From CAWKGC01 sp963849005 (GTDB lineage: Bacteria > Pseudomonadota > Gammaproteobacteria > Burkholderiales > Usitatibacteraceae), in NCBI GenBank assembly GCA_963849005.1, contig CAWKGC010000024.1, positions 248,001-312,000 of the forward strand: a DNA stretch of 64,000 bases, written 5' to 3'. Position 1 is the stretch's first letter. Every line of letters begins with the position of its first letter. Shown piece after piece: positions 1 to 14,562 of this stretch. Made by a program: the position numbers and the translations under genes. A model generated the notes under the pieces. The model saw only the letters and a program-made list of their open reading frames with translations, ran no database searches and was not told the origin of the DNA.

Positions 1-337
1 ACTTCGGCGAGCGAAAGCCCGGCATGCACGGCAAGGGCGTCGTCTCCCGATTCGCGGGCGCGGGCAACGGCCTCGGCAAGCAGGCGCTGGGCGTCGTGGA
101 ACCGGTAGTGCGCCAACTCCGCCGTTCCGGCGAGCCAGAGGCGAAGCGCGTACGAAGTGCCCGGGATCTCGCGTGAGGCCCCATTGAGGAAGGTCGCGCT
201 GCCGCCGGGCGGAAGCGGATACTGCCGATGGCGAATCGACTGCTGCAAGTGCCGCAACGTCAGGCGAGACGCCGGTCGGCGGCCTGCCGCAGCAGCAGGC
301 TGCCAAGCGATTCGCGCTCTGCGCCGAAGTCGTTCAT
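1..337 (-). CDS. Partial unrecognised protein, TPR-like region, frameshifted
   Basis: The gene runs off the left edge, so only its N-terminal part is present. The ATG at 337 opens a frame that stops after 25 codons at 260-262. One base later in register the protein reads on (LTLRHLQQSIRH, then SATFLNGASREIPGTSYALRLWLAGTAELAHYRFHDAQ shortened here to its ends), through alanine-rich helices such as AQRLLAEAVARARES. A missing C near 263 would restore one frame. The helical, Ala-rich pattern resembles a TPR-type scaffold, but I see no catalytic motif and do not assign a function. It is encoded just downstream of pepN on the same strand, about 70 bp away. Confidence 0.4.
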
Positions 338-406
338 CCGGGGACCTTGATTGGCGGCGGTACGGCCGTCCGCAATCGCCCATTCTCGCGCACTCGGGCG
401 GCCGCC

Positions 407-3076
407 TCAAGCCAGCGCGCGATCGACGATCTCGATCACGTCCCGGGACAGCCCGCCGGCGTCGCGCAGGCCTTCCAGCGCGGCCCGGGCATGTGCCATG
501 CGGCCCTTGTCGAGGCGCTTCCACCTGTCGAATGCGCGGGCGAGGCGCGATGCGACTTGCGGGTTCAGCTTGTCGAGCGCCACGACCTGCTCGGCGATGA
601 AGCGATAGCCGCTGCCGTCGGCTGCGTGGAAATGGATCGGATTTTCCGTCGCGAAAGCGTGAAGGAGCGAGCGGACCTTGTTCGGGTTCCTGGGGTCGAA
701 TGCGGGATGTTGCATGAGCGCCCTGACATGCCCGAGCGCGCCGGCGTTGCTCGACGTGGCCTGCACGCGCAGCCACTTGTCCACCACCAGGGCCTCGCCC
801 TGCCACTTTGCATGGAAAGCGGACAGCGCCGCGGCGCGCTCCTCGCCGGCGCTGTTCGCGAGGCAACCGAGCGCTGCGATCGCGTCCGTCATGTTGTCCG
901 CGCCATCGAGCTGGGCCATCGCCAACGCGCGCTGCGCCGGGCCGTCGAGGCCGGCAAGGTACGCGAGCGCGACATTGCGCAGCGCGCGCCTTCCGGCCGG
1001 GCCCGCCTCCGGCGAATACGCGCCGGGCACGGCGAACGCGCGGTGGATCCGCTCGAACTCCGGCTGGAAGGCTTTCGCGACGCAATGCATGAGATGTTCG
1101 CGTGCGCGGTGGATGGCGTCGGGATCCGCGACTTCCATCTGCTCGGCGAGGACCTGCTCCGACGGCAGCGAGAGCGCTTCTGCGGCAAATGCCGGGTCTC
1201 CCGGCGCATCGTCGAGGATGCGGCGGACAGCTTCGAGGTAGCCGGCCGGGACTCCGATCGGATTGCCGCTACCGAGCGCCGCGACGCCGGCAAGGATGAT
1301 GCGCGCAGCGAGCACCTGTCCCGCCTCCCAGCGGTTGAACGCGTCGCTGTCGTGCGCCATGAGGTGCGCAAGCTGCGCGTCGCTGTACGGGTGCCTCAGC
1401 GCCACCGGCGCCGAAAAGCCGCGCAGGAGGGAGGGCACCGGGGCTGCCGCGAGATTCACGAACACGAACTCCTGCGCCGCATCCTTGATCGACACCACGC
1501 GACTCGTGCCGGCCGGCGCAGGCTCGCCTTCGAGCTGAAGCGGCAGGTCCGCGCCATCGGGTCCCAGCAGGCCGAGCGCGAGCGGAATGAGCAAGGGCAA
1601 TTTTTTCGATTGCCCCGGCGTCGCCGGGCAGGATTGCCGGACCGTGAGGGTATAGGTCCTTGCGGCCGGGTCGTATGCCCCATCGCAATCGATCACGGGC
1701 GTGCCGGCCTGCGAGTACCAGCGGCTGAACTGCGAGAGGTCGGCGCCGCTCGCGTCCCGCATCGCCGCGACGAAATCGTCGCAGGTCACGGCCTGGCCGT
1801 CATGGCGCCGGAAATACAGGTCCATGCCCTTGCGAAAATTCGCGGGCCCGATGAGCGTGTGGATCATGCGCACGACTTCGGCGCCCTTCTCGTAGATGGT
1901 GGGCGTGTAGAAATTGTTGACCTCGGCGTAGGCGTCGGGGCGCACGGGATGCGCCATGGGGCCCGCATCCTCGGGGAACTGCCGCTCGCGCAGGGCCCGG
2001 ACTTCCCCTATGCGTTGCACGGCGCGCGAGTACATGTCGGCGCCGTACTCCTGGTCGCGGAACACGGTCAGGCCTTCCTTGAGGGAAAGCTGGAACCAGT
2101 CGCGGCAGGTGACCCGGTTGCCGGTCCAGTTGTGGAAGTACTCGTGCGCGACGACGCGGTCGATCAGCATGTAGTCGGTGTCCGTCGCCGTGTCGGGACG
2201 CGCCAGCACGTAGCGCGTGTTGAAGAGGTTGAGGCCCTTGTTCTCCATCGCGCCCATGTTGAAATCGCCGACCGCGACGATCATGAAGCGCTCGAGGTCC
2301 AACTCGAGGCCGAAGGCGTCCTCATCCCATTTCATCGACTTCTTGAGAGCGTGCATCGTGAAGCCCGCCTGGTCCAGCTTGCCGGGCTCGACATAGACCT
2401 GCAGCAAGGCCTTCTTGCCCGAGCACGTGGTGAAATGGTCCTCCAGGAGATCGAGTTTCGCCGCGACCATGGCGAACAGGTAGCAGGGCTTCGGGAACGG
2501 ATCGTGCCACTGCGCCCAGTGGCGGCCGGAAGCACCGGACGCCTTGAACCAGTCCTGCGGCTCGCCCGTGCCACGAGCGATGAGGTTGCCGTTCGCCAGC
2601 AGGTTCGGGAAACGGCCGAGGTCGGCGCACATCGTCACCGTATACGTCGCCATCACGTCCGGCCGGTCGGGGAACCAGGTGATGCGCCGGAAGCCCTTGG
2701 CCTCGCATTGCGAGAAGAGGCCGTCCCGCGACGCGAAGAAGCCCTCGAGCCTGGTGTTCTTCCACGGGTCGAACCGCACAACGACCTCGAGCGTGAATGC
2801 ATCCGGCACGCTGGCGATGCTCAGCGTTGCCTCCCCGATGGCGAAGTCGGGCTCCGCGAGCTTGCGGCCGTCGATGGCAATCGAGAGGAGTTCATGCCCG
2901 CCGCCGTCGAGCACCAGCGGCCGGCCCTGCGCGAAGCCGTTGCGGCGGATCGCGAGCGTCGAGCGGATGGTGGCTTCCCCGGGCCCGATGTCGACATCGA
3001 GCGCGACGCTGGAAACGAGGAAGTCGGGTGGCGTGTAATCGGCCAGCCGGACGACCTGGGGTGCGGGATCGCGCAT
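407..3076 (-). CDS. pepN: Aminopeptidase N (M1 family)
   Basis: This zinc aminopeptidase removes N-terminal residues from peptides in the cytoplasm during protein turnover. The 889-residue product is close to the usual length of bacterial PepN (about 870) and is uninterrupted. It shows the M1 exopeptidase motif GAMEN at residues 275-279, the zinc site HEYFH at 311-315 and the third zinc ligand Glu334 in the context SLKEGLT. The C-terminal two-thirds is the helical domain expected of the family. The start MRDPAPQ is chosen because the open frame begins the beta-sandwich domain directly from it. No signal peptide is visible. About 67 bp separate it from rhlE upstream on the same strand. Confidence 0.95.
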   Translation of the reverse strand: MRDPAPQVVRLADYTPPDFLVSSVALDVDIGPGEATIRSTLAIRRNGFAQGRPLVLDGGGHELLSIAIDGRKLAEPDFAIGEATLSIASVPDAFTLEVVVRFDPWKNTRLEGFFASRDGLFSQCEAKGFRRITWFPDRPDVMATYTVTMCADLGRFPNLLANGNLIARGTGEPQDWFKASGASGRHWAQWHDPFPKPCYLFAMVAAKLDLLEDHFTTCSGKKALLQVYVEPGKLDQAGFTMHALKKSMKWDEDAFGLELDLERFMIVAVGDFNMGAMENKGLNLFNTRYVLARPDTATDTDYMLIDRVVAHEYFHNWTGNRVTCRDWFQLSLKEGLTVFRDQEYGADMYSRAVQRIGEVRALRERQFPEDAGPMAHPVRPDAYAEVNNFYTPTIYEKGAEVVRMIHTLIGPANFRKGMDLYFRRHDGQAVTCDDFVAAMRDASGADLSQFSRWYSQAGTPVIDCDGAYDPAARTYTLTVRQSCPATPGQSKKLPLLIPLALGLLGPDGADLPLQLEGEPAPAGTSRVVSIKDAAQEFVFVNLAAAPVPSLLRGFSAPVALRHPYSDAQLAHLMAHDSDAFNRWEAGQVLAARIILAGVAALGSGNPIGVPAGYLEAVRRILDDAPGDPAFAAEALSLPSEQVLAEQMEVADPDAIHRAREHLMHCVAKAFQPEFERIHRAFAVPGAYSPEAGPAGRRALRNVALAYLAGLDGPAQRALAMAQLDGADNMTDAIAALGCLANSAGEERAAALSAFHAKWQGEALVVDKWLRVQATSSNAGALGHVRALMQHPAFDPRNPNKVRSLLHAFATENPIHFHAADGSGYRFIAEQVVALDKLNPQVASRLARAFDRWKRLDKGRMAHARAALEGLRDAGGLSRDVIEIVDRALA

Positions 3077-3143
3077 TTCGTTCGGTCCTGAAATGGATCA
3101 GGGCGACCGAAGCCGCCCCGAGGTTGCGGCAACCCGGATGGAA

Positions 3144-4679
3144 CTAGGCTGCCTTGCGGTTCTTGCTGAACAGCACCGGCGTCTGCTTCACGGCCTGGCG
3201 GCGGACGATGGGCTGGTCGGGCTGCTGTGCCTGCGCGTCGCCTTGCGCACGCGGCTCACGCCTCGGCTGGCGGGAGTCGCGTTCGGCCGGCTGCGAATCA
3301 CGCGCGACCGGCTGGGACTCGCGTGCGACCGGCGGGCGTTCGTCCGGCTGGCGTTGCACCGGGCGGCGTTCTTCCGCCTGGCGGGGAGGCTGGGCCTGCG
3401 GTGCGGAACGGTGGCGCGAAGGCTCCCCGCGCCCGCCGCCGCTGCGTTGATGTCTTTCGCCACCGCGCGATCCGCCGCGCGAAGGGCGCTCGTCGCGGAT
3501 CGATTCGGCAGTCCTGGTGGAAGTGGACTTGTTGTACTCGAAGCCTTCGACGACCTTCAATTCCACTTCGCGCTTCATCATCCTTTCGATCGCGGCGAGA
3601 AGCGGGCGGTCTTCCGGGGAGACGAGCGAAATCGCTTCGCCTTCGGCGCCGGCGCGGCCCGTCCGGCCGATGCGGTGCACGTAATCCTCGGGCACATGCG
3701 GCATGTCGAAGTTGACCACGTGCGGCAGGCTCTCGATGTCCAGCCCGCGCGCGGCGATGTCGGTGGCGACCAGCACCTGCAGCTTGTTGTCCTTGAACAT
3801 TTCCAGCGCGCGAGTGCGGGAGTTCTGGCTCTTGTTGCCGTGGATCGCGTCCGCCTCGATGCCGTCGCGCACCAGTTGCTGGGCGAGGCGGTTGGCGCCG
3901 TGCTTGGTCTTGCAGAACACCAGGACCTGGTACCAGTTGTGGGTCTTCACCAGGTAGGAGAGCAATTCGCGCTTGCGGGCCGAATCGACCGGGTGCGCGA
4001 TCTGCGTGACCAGCTCCGCCGGCGTGTTGCGGCGCGCGACTTCGACAGTGGTCGGGTCGTGCAGGAACTGCTTCGACAGCGTGCGGATCTCGTCCGAGAA
4101 GGTCGCCGAGAACAGCAGGCTCTGGCGCTGCTTGGGCAGCAGCGCGAGGATGCGCTTGATGTCATGGATGAAGCCCATGTCGAGCATGCGGTCCGCTTCG
4201 TCGAGCACGAGGATCTGCACGTGGCGCAGGTCGATGGTGCGCTGGCCGATGTGGTCGAGGAGCCGCCCGGGCGTGGCAACGACGATCTCGACGCCGCGCT
4301 TGAGTTCCGCGATCTGCGGGTTGATGTTGACGCCGCCGTAGATGCAGGCGGCGCGCAGCGAGACGTGCTTGCCGTAGGTCTCGACGCTCTCGTGCACTTG
4401 CATGGCCAGCTCGCGCGTCGGCGTGAGCACCAGGCAGCGCACCGGATGCAGCGCGGGCGAAGTGCTCTTGCTGGCGAACGGCGCGAGCCTTTGCAGCAGG
4501 GGCAGCGCGAATCCGGCGGTCTTGCCCGTGCCGGTCTGTGCGGCGCCCAGCAGGTCGCGCCCCGCGAGAATGATGGGAATGGCCTGCAGCTGGATGGGGG
4601 TGGGGACGGTATAGCCTTGCTCCGTGACGGCACGAAGCAGCTCGGGCAGCAGCCCGAGGCTTTCGAAAGACGTAGTAAT
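3144..4679 (-). CDS. rhlE: DEAD-box ATP-dependent RNA helicase, RhlE type
   Basis: This DEAD-box helicase unwinds short RNA duplexes in ribosome assembly and RNA decay. From the proposed ATT start the product is 511 residues. It has the Q motif GYTVPTPIQ (22-30), Walker A AQTGTGKT (47-54), PTREL, TPGR, DEAD (160-163), SAT (FSATF), and the helicase C motifs ARGLDIE and HRIGRTGRAG. A basic Arg/Gln/Pro-rich tail of about 100 residues follows, as in RhlE proteins. The conserved N-terminus TSFESLGLLPELLRAV is in this frame, yet no ATG, GTG or TTG lies between the upstream in-frame stop and this point. The first usual start codon in frame is the GTG at 4442, inside the fold. ATT at 4679 is well placed after AGGAG. 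Confidence 0.9.
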   Translation of the reverse strand: MTTSFESLGLLPELLRAVTEQGYTVPTPIQLQAIPIILAGRDLLGAAQTGTGKTAGFALPLLQRLAPFASKSTSPALHPVRCLVLTPTRELAMQVHESVETYGKHVSLRAACIYGGVNINPQIAELKRGVEIVVATPGRLLDHIGQRTIDLRHVQILVLDEADRMLDMGFIHDIKRILALLPKQRQSLLFSATFSDEIRTLSKQFLHDPTTVEVARRNTPAELVTQIAHPVDSARKRELLSYLVKTHNWYQVLVFCKTKHGANRLAQQLVRDGIEADAIHGNKSQNSRTRALEMFKDNKLQVLVATDIAARGLDIESLPHVVNFDMPHVPEDYVHRIGRTGRAGAEGEAISLVSPEDRPLLAAIERMMKREVELKVVEGFEYNKSTSTRTAESIRDERPSRGGSRGGERHQRSGGGRGEPSRHRSAPQAQPPRQAEERRPVQRQPDERPPVARESQPVARDSQPAERDSRQPRREPRAQGDAQAQQPDQPIVRRQAVKQTPVLFSKNRKAA

Positions 4680-4691
4680 GATGCATCTCCT
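4677..4691 (-). promoter_or_regulatory. Shine-Dalgarno and apparent ATT start codon of rhlE
   Basis: On the minus strand AGGAG (4691-4687) is followed by seven bases (ATGCATC) and then ATT ACT ACG TCT TTC. The ATG inside the spacer touches AGGAG directly, leaving no spacing, and opens a different frame (MHHYYVF). The ATT frame carries the conserved RhlE N-terminus. Either ATT initiates, as is known for infC, or one base of an ATG is miscalled. Confidence 0.55.
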
Positions 4692-4869
4692 GATGTATCG
4701 GCCTCGGAAGGATCATTCCTTCCATACCGGTTCAGGCAGATGAGGTGTTTCGTTTGGGGATATTCGCGTCCCTTTTTGGGGGCGCCGAATCAGGTCTTGA
4801 ACGCTAACCGGTTGAAGCGATGCAGAAACCTTGGCCGGAGTCTACACGAATCCCGACTGTCGTGCAGGG

Positions 4870-10558
<5,689 letters not shown>

Positions 10559-10704
10559 GAATTCTTTGGAGTGGGGCCCGCGCGAAAATCGTGCGCGAAG
10601 GTGGGAGATCCTGGCCCCTATTCTACCGCCGCCGGAACCGGCCGGGCGGGCGCTGAGGTGTTGCAGGCTTCAGCCGGACTGGGCCGTCCGGCAACGCCGC
10701 CGGT

Positions 10705-10800
10705 TCAGGCGGCGAAGCGGACTTGCGAGGCGCCTTGCAGGAGCGCGTTGATGGCGAAGATCATGACGACGGGAAGTGCGATGGCGAAGATGAGTTCCAT
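10705..10800 (-). CDS. 31-residue single-span membrane peptide (candidate)
   Basis: An ATG at 10800 is preceded by AAGGAG with a five-base spacer, the strongest ribosome-binding site in this neighbourhood. The frame encodes 31 residues starting MELIFAIALPVVMIFAINA and ending QVRFAA before TGA. About 20 hydrophobic residues form one predicted membrane span, with one Glu before it and one Arg after it. It lies between the end of mnmC and the start of uvrA, on the same strand. The size resembles bacterial membrane microproteins such as KdpF, but I recognise no family and assign no function. It could also be a leader peptide. Confidence 0.5.
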   Translation of the reverse strand: MELIFAIALPVVMIFAINALLQGASQVRFAA

Positions 10801-10955
10801 TTGTTTCTCCTTGGGTGGGTTGGATGCGGTGTTTCCTTGTCGATGGGCCCACTTTAGGCAGCCGGCCCCGGCCTCGCCAGCGGCTTGCGACGAAATGGCG
10901 AAAACGGGGGACAAGGGGCGGGAAACCGCCCCTTTCCTGCCCGGAATGCCCCGGC

Positions 10956-12741
10956 TCAGGAGCGGAATCGCTGCGGCGAGATGGCTCCGGCGAGGACGCG
11001 CGGCAGGGGCACGGGGTCGCCCGCGACCTGCGAGGCGATCAATTCGGCGCCCAGCGGCGCCCAGAGCAGGCCGCGGGAGCCCAGGCCGGTCGCGGCGTAC
11101 AAGCCCTCGTCCAATCGGCCAAAGATCGGCAGGCGGTCGTGGGTGGTGGTGCGAAACCCGGTCCAGCCGTCGAGCGCAATCGGGTGCAGGCCTTCGGTGA
11201 ACCCGGGCAGCATGGCCTCGGCGCGCGCCAGGTTCTCGCGGTGGTCCGAGGCGCGAACCGAGGGGTCGAAATCGGCGTTCTGGTAGGTGGCGCCGAAGCA
11301 GTGGCCGCCTTCGGGCAAAGGCGCCACGTAGCCGCTTCCGCAGACGATGGTCTCCAGGGCTCGCGCGGGCGAGGCGGGCGCGTAGGTGAGCTGGCCGCGC
11401 ACCCGGTTCAGGATCAGGCGCGAGGCAAGCGTGAAGCGCGCGCAGTCCGCGGCGTTGGCCAGCACCACGACGGGAGCGCTCGCCGATCGCCTTGCCCTCC
11501 GTCATCGAGCACGCGCCAATCGCCGCCTTCGCGTTCGACGCTTGCGACCGAGCGCCGTTGCGCTTTTCGACAAGGGCGCCGGCGCGCGCGAACGTGGAAA
11601 CGGAAAAACTCTCCTGCGCGACCCAGGCGCCGGAAGGAATCCACCAGCCCGCGCCGCGCACGTCGCGCCCGGCCAGTTGCCGTGCCGCGTCCCGGTCGAC
11701 GAAGCGCAGGAAATCGGCGGGATAGCCCTGGGCCGAGGCGATCGTCGCAAAGCGTTCGGCCTCATCGTCATCTCCGCCAGGTGCAGCGCGCCGCAGCGGC
11801 CCCAGACGAGGTGATAGCCCTCTTGCTGCAGGTTGCGGAAATGCTGCAGCGCGTAGAGGAAGGCCGGGCGCGAGAGCTGCGCGTTGATCGCGTCGCGGAG
11901 GTTGGCGATCGGGCGCAGCAGCCCGATGGCGCCGGCATCGCGGCGCGCAAGCGGGTCGACCAGCGTGACGGCGATGCCGCGGCTCGCCAGCCGGTCGGCG
12001 CAAAGGGTGCCGGCAAGCCCGGCACCGACCACGATTGCCTGTTCCGGCGGGCGATGGGGGGCGCTCTCTCCCGGGAAAGATGCCGGCAAGCAGCGGGCCC
12101 CGGCTGTCGTCGCGTTTCGTGACCTGGAAGCCGACGCCCTCGAGGCCGGCGCGAACACCGGAGGTCACGGTTCGCGTCGCGAAAATTGCGCCGGGCGCGG
12201 CCAGCCGGGCGAGTTCGCGCAACACCTCGGGCGACCAGACATCGTGGTCTCCGTGCGGCTCCGCGTGATCGAGGATGAACGAATCGACTCGAGCGTCGAG
12301 GGCGGCAAGGCCGGCGAGCAACTCGCCGAAGACCAGCGTGAGCGAAACCCGGCCCGCGTCCATTTGCACGCGGTGGAAACCGGCAATGGGCGGCGGCCAG
12401 ACCGCGGCGAGCCCCACGGCCAGCGGATGCAGTTCGGGGAAGCCCGACAGGACGGCCGCGAGATCGGCGCGAGCATAAGGGTGCTTCTCGAGGGCGACGT
12501 AGTTGAGCCGCGCGCAAGGGTTCGGGTCGCTGCGCAGCGCATCCCATGCGGCGAGGAAGTTCAACCCGGCGCCGAAGCCGGTCTCGAGGATCGTGAAGGA
12601 CGGCCGCCCCTGCCAGCGCGCGGGCAGCGCGTTGGCCCCGAGCGCCACGCGGCGCGCCTCGTCGAGTGCTTCCCGAGGGGCAGGCAGCGACCCCCCTTCC
12701 GTACCCCGCGCCGCCGGCGTGACCGAGACATTCAGCGTCAT
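10956..12741 (-). CDS. mnmC: Bifunctional tRNA mnm5s2U34 methyltransferase / FAD-dependent cmnm5s2U34 oxidoreductase, frameshifted
   Basis: MnmC completes 5-methylaminomethyl-2-thiouridine at the tRNA wobble position. The N-terminal methyltransferase domain is seen in FTILETGFGAGLNFLAAW and SFILDHAEPHGDHDVWSPEV. The FAD domain begins with the Rossmann motif IVVGAGLAGTLCADRLASRG and continues through AIGLLRPIANLRD to the C-terminal FGATYQNADFDPSVRASD and GLYAATGLGSRGLLWAPLGAE. Total length is near 600 residues, typical of the fused protein. Frame breaks lie near 12060, 11780 and 11480. The first 25 residues read poorly against the family, so an additional break near 12690 is possible. Confidence 0.88.
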
Positions 12742-12764
12742 GCCCCGATGATAGCGCCCCGGGC

Positions 12765-12790
12765 AAAAAAATCCCCCGCGCGGGCGGGGG
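12765..12790 (-). terminator. Rho-independent terminator, minus strand
   Basis: The stem CCCCCGC (12773-12779) pairs with GCGGGGG (12784-12790) around a GCGG loop. Read on the minus strand it is followed by a run of seven T (complement of the A run at 12765-12771). It ends transcription arriving from the right, just before mnmC. Confidence 0.7.
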
Positions 12791-12908
12791 AGGAAAGGCC
12801 GTGAAAGTGATCAACACGACCTGGGAGTGCAATGAGATTGCGTTGGCGGGACAAAGTTCAAGTCCGTCCGATTACCATGGGGGCGATCCTTCTGCCCTCC
12901 CGAAGCCC

Positions 12909-13327
12909 ATGGCCTTCATCCTCGATATCCCGATTGGAAGCACCGGCCACGCCGAAATGGTGGTCGCCGACGAGCACACTGCGCCTCGCGTGGGCAGCGG
13001 CAAGATCGCCGTCCTCGCCACGCCGGTGATGATCAACCTGATCGAGGCCGCAGCGCTGGCCGCCATCGAGCACCTGCTGCCGGCGGCCACCAGAGCCTGG
13101 GAACGCACCTTGACGTGACGCATGTCGCGGCCACGCCGGTCGGGATGGAGGTCCGCGCGACCGCGGAGGTGATCGGCATCGAAGGGCGCATCGTGAAGAT
13201 GCGGGTGCGGGCCGAAGACCAGCGCGACCTGGTCGGCGAGGGGCTGCACGAGCGCGTCGTGGTCAACGTCGAGCGCTTCGACAAGCGCGTGCAGGAAAAG
13301 GTCGCGCTGCTTCCCTACAAGGGCTGA
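12909..13327 (+). CDS. FlK-like hotdog-fold thioesterase, one frameshift
   Basis: The protein resembles fluoroacetyl-CoA thioesterase FlK and its relatives of the hotdog fold. The family pattern is plain: TPVMINLIEAAA carries the catalytic Thr and Glu, then LGTHLDVTHVAATPVGM carries the conserved His, and HERVVVNVERFDKRVQEK closes the fold. Length is about 139 residues, normal for the family. A missing G near 13085 (GCGGCCACC for GCGGGCCACC) splits the reading. The gene stands alone on the plus strand and its end overlaps the convergent 13315-13872 gene by 13 bp. Activity on fluoroacetyl-CoA specifically is not implied; most relatives have unknown acyl-CoA substrates. Confidence 0.8.
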
Positions 13328-13872
13328 AGCGGCGCCGACACGCCGGGCGGCAAAGGCGTGCGCGCGGCGTTCATCACCATGGCCAGCGTCGAGTAGTAGC
13401 CGGCCAGTCCCAGCAGGTCGATCACGCCGCGCTCGCTGAACGCGGCGATGGCGCGCGCCCACGTCGCATCGCTCACCGATTGCCGGCGGAGGATCTCGTC
13501 CAGCGTGTCGTAGAGCGCGGCTTCGTCGCCGGCCATCGCCTCGGGACGCCGGCCTGCGGCGATCGCGTCGGCCTTCGCGGCCTGCAAGCCCGCCTGGAGC
13601 GCGATCGGGTGATGGACGTTCCATTCGTACTGCTGCGACCAGTGGCGCGCCATCACCAGGATCGCCATTTCGGAGAGCCGCGGCGCGAGCGCGCTGTCGT
13701 AGCGCAGGTACTGGCCGAGGCGCTGCAACCGGTTGAGCATTTCCGGGCTGCGGATCAAGGGCACGAAAGGCCCGAACACCGAGCCGCGCGCCGTAGCGGA
13801 AAGTTCCGCTGCCGCCCGTTTCTGTTCGGGCGAGAGTTCGGCGTCGGGAATCGGCGGCAGGCGGTCGCTCAT
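13315..13872 (-). CDS. Carboxymuconolactone decarboxylase / AhpD-like family protein
   Basis: The intact 185-residue product has the AhpD-like core, seen in LSEMAILVMARHWSQQYEWNVHHPIALQAGL followed by a helix bundle (this motif is quoted as LSEMAILVMARHW and YEWNVHHPIA). It lacks the CxxC of AhpD peroxidase reductants, which places it with the gamma-carboxymuconolactone decarboxylase-like proteins of unknown substrate. Its start codon overlaps the stop of the DsbA-like gene upstream by four bases (ATGA), so the two are translationally coupled. A role in catabolism or redox defence is inference only. Confidence 0.8.
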   Translation of the reverse strand: MSDRLPPIPDAELSPEQKRAAAELSATARGSVFGPFVPLIRSPEMLNRLQRLGQYLRYDSALAPRLSEMAILVMARHWSQQYEWNVHHPIALQAGLQAAKADAIAAGRRPEAMAGDEAALYDTLDEILRRQSVSDATWARAIAAFSERGVIDLLGLAGYYSTLAMVMNAARTPLPPGVSAPLQPL

Positions 13873-14498
13873 TGTTTTCCTTCCGCGGTGCGTGCCTCGA
13901 TCGCGGCCAGCCGTTCGTCAAGGACATCGACCGTGCAGAAACCGGAAGCGACGAGAAACAGCGCATCCCCCTTCACGGCAAGCGTCGGGAAACCGCTGAC
14001 GCCGAGCTTCTGGGTGACGGAGAAATCGTTGCGCATCGCGTCGCGCGCGACCTCCGAGCGCCACGCGGCAAGGAACGTCTCGCGCTCCATGCCGGTCTCG
14101 GAGGCGATGTCGGCAAGGACCTCGCCGCGCGTCACGTCGCGGCCGTCGCGATAGAACGCCGCCTGAACAGCCTGGAAATACGGCAAGGCGCGTTCCGAGG
14201 AATGGGCGCGGGCCGTCACCACCGCGCGGCAGGCCGGCTCGGTGTCGTAGATGAAACCCTCGGCCTGCAAGGCGGCCTCCGAAAAGGGCAGGCCGCTCAT
14301 TTGCTCGACGCTCTTCCAGTGTCCGCGAAACATCTCGCGAAACTCCTCCGTCATCGGATTGGTGTTGTAGGGGCGCAGCCCGCCGGTGACGATCTCGATG
14401 CCGGCATCGGGATGCGCAGCGAGCAGAGCCGAGAGCTGCGGGCCGAAGCCGTAGCACCACGAGCACATCGGATCGCCGACATAGACAAGGCGGGACAT
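13869..14498 (-). CDS. DsbA-family (FrnE-like) thiol oxidoreductase
   Basis: This intact 209-residue protein begins MSRLVYVGDPMCSWCYGFGP, placing the thioredoxin-fold CxxC (CSWC) at residues 12-15. The helical insertion of the DsbA superfamily follows, and the cis-proline loop is GVSGFPTLAV. No signal peptide is present, so it is probably cytoplasmic, as in the FrnE/2-hydroxychromene isomerase-like branch. It overlaps the downstream AhpD-like gene by four bases, which suggests the pair acts on a common thiol or redox substrate; that link is inferred. Confidence 0.85.
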   Translation of the reverse strand: MSRLVYVGDPMCSWCYGFGPQLSALLAAHPDAGIEIVTGGLRPYNTNPMTEEFREMFRGHWKSVEQMSGLPFSEAALQAEGFIYDTEPACRAVVTARAHSSERALPYFQAVQAAFYRDGRDVTRGEVLADIASETGMERETFLAAWRSEVARDAMRNDFSVTQKLGVSGFPTLAVKGDALFLVASGFCTVDVLDERLAAIEARTAEGKQ

Positions 14499-14562
14499 GC
14501 GGCGATTTTACCTGCTCGGGCCGCGGCCGGGACGAGGGAGGGCGATTGCGGAGCAGGTTGCG

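Noticed and set aside
347..3091. A 914-codon open frame on the plus strand opposite pepN
   Set aside because: It is antisense to an aminopeptidase with all catalytic motifs; its product is Arg/Glu/His-rich and without any known motif, as expected for the complement of high-GC coding sequence.
10559..10704. A LexA/SOS box before uvrA
   Set aside because: I looked for CTGT-N8-ACAG and found no acceptable match upstream of the uvrA start.
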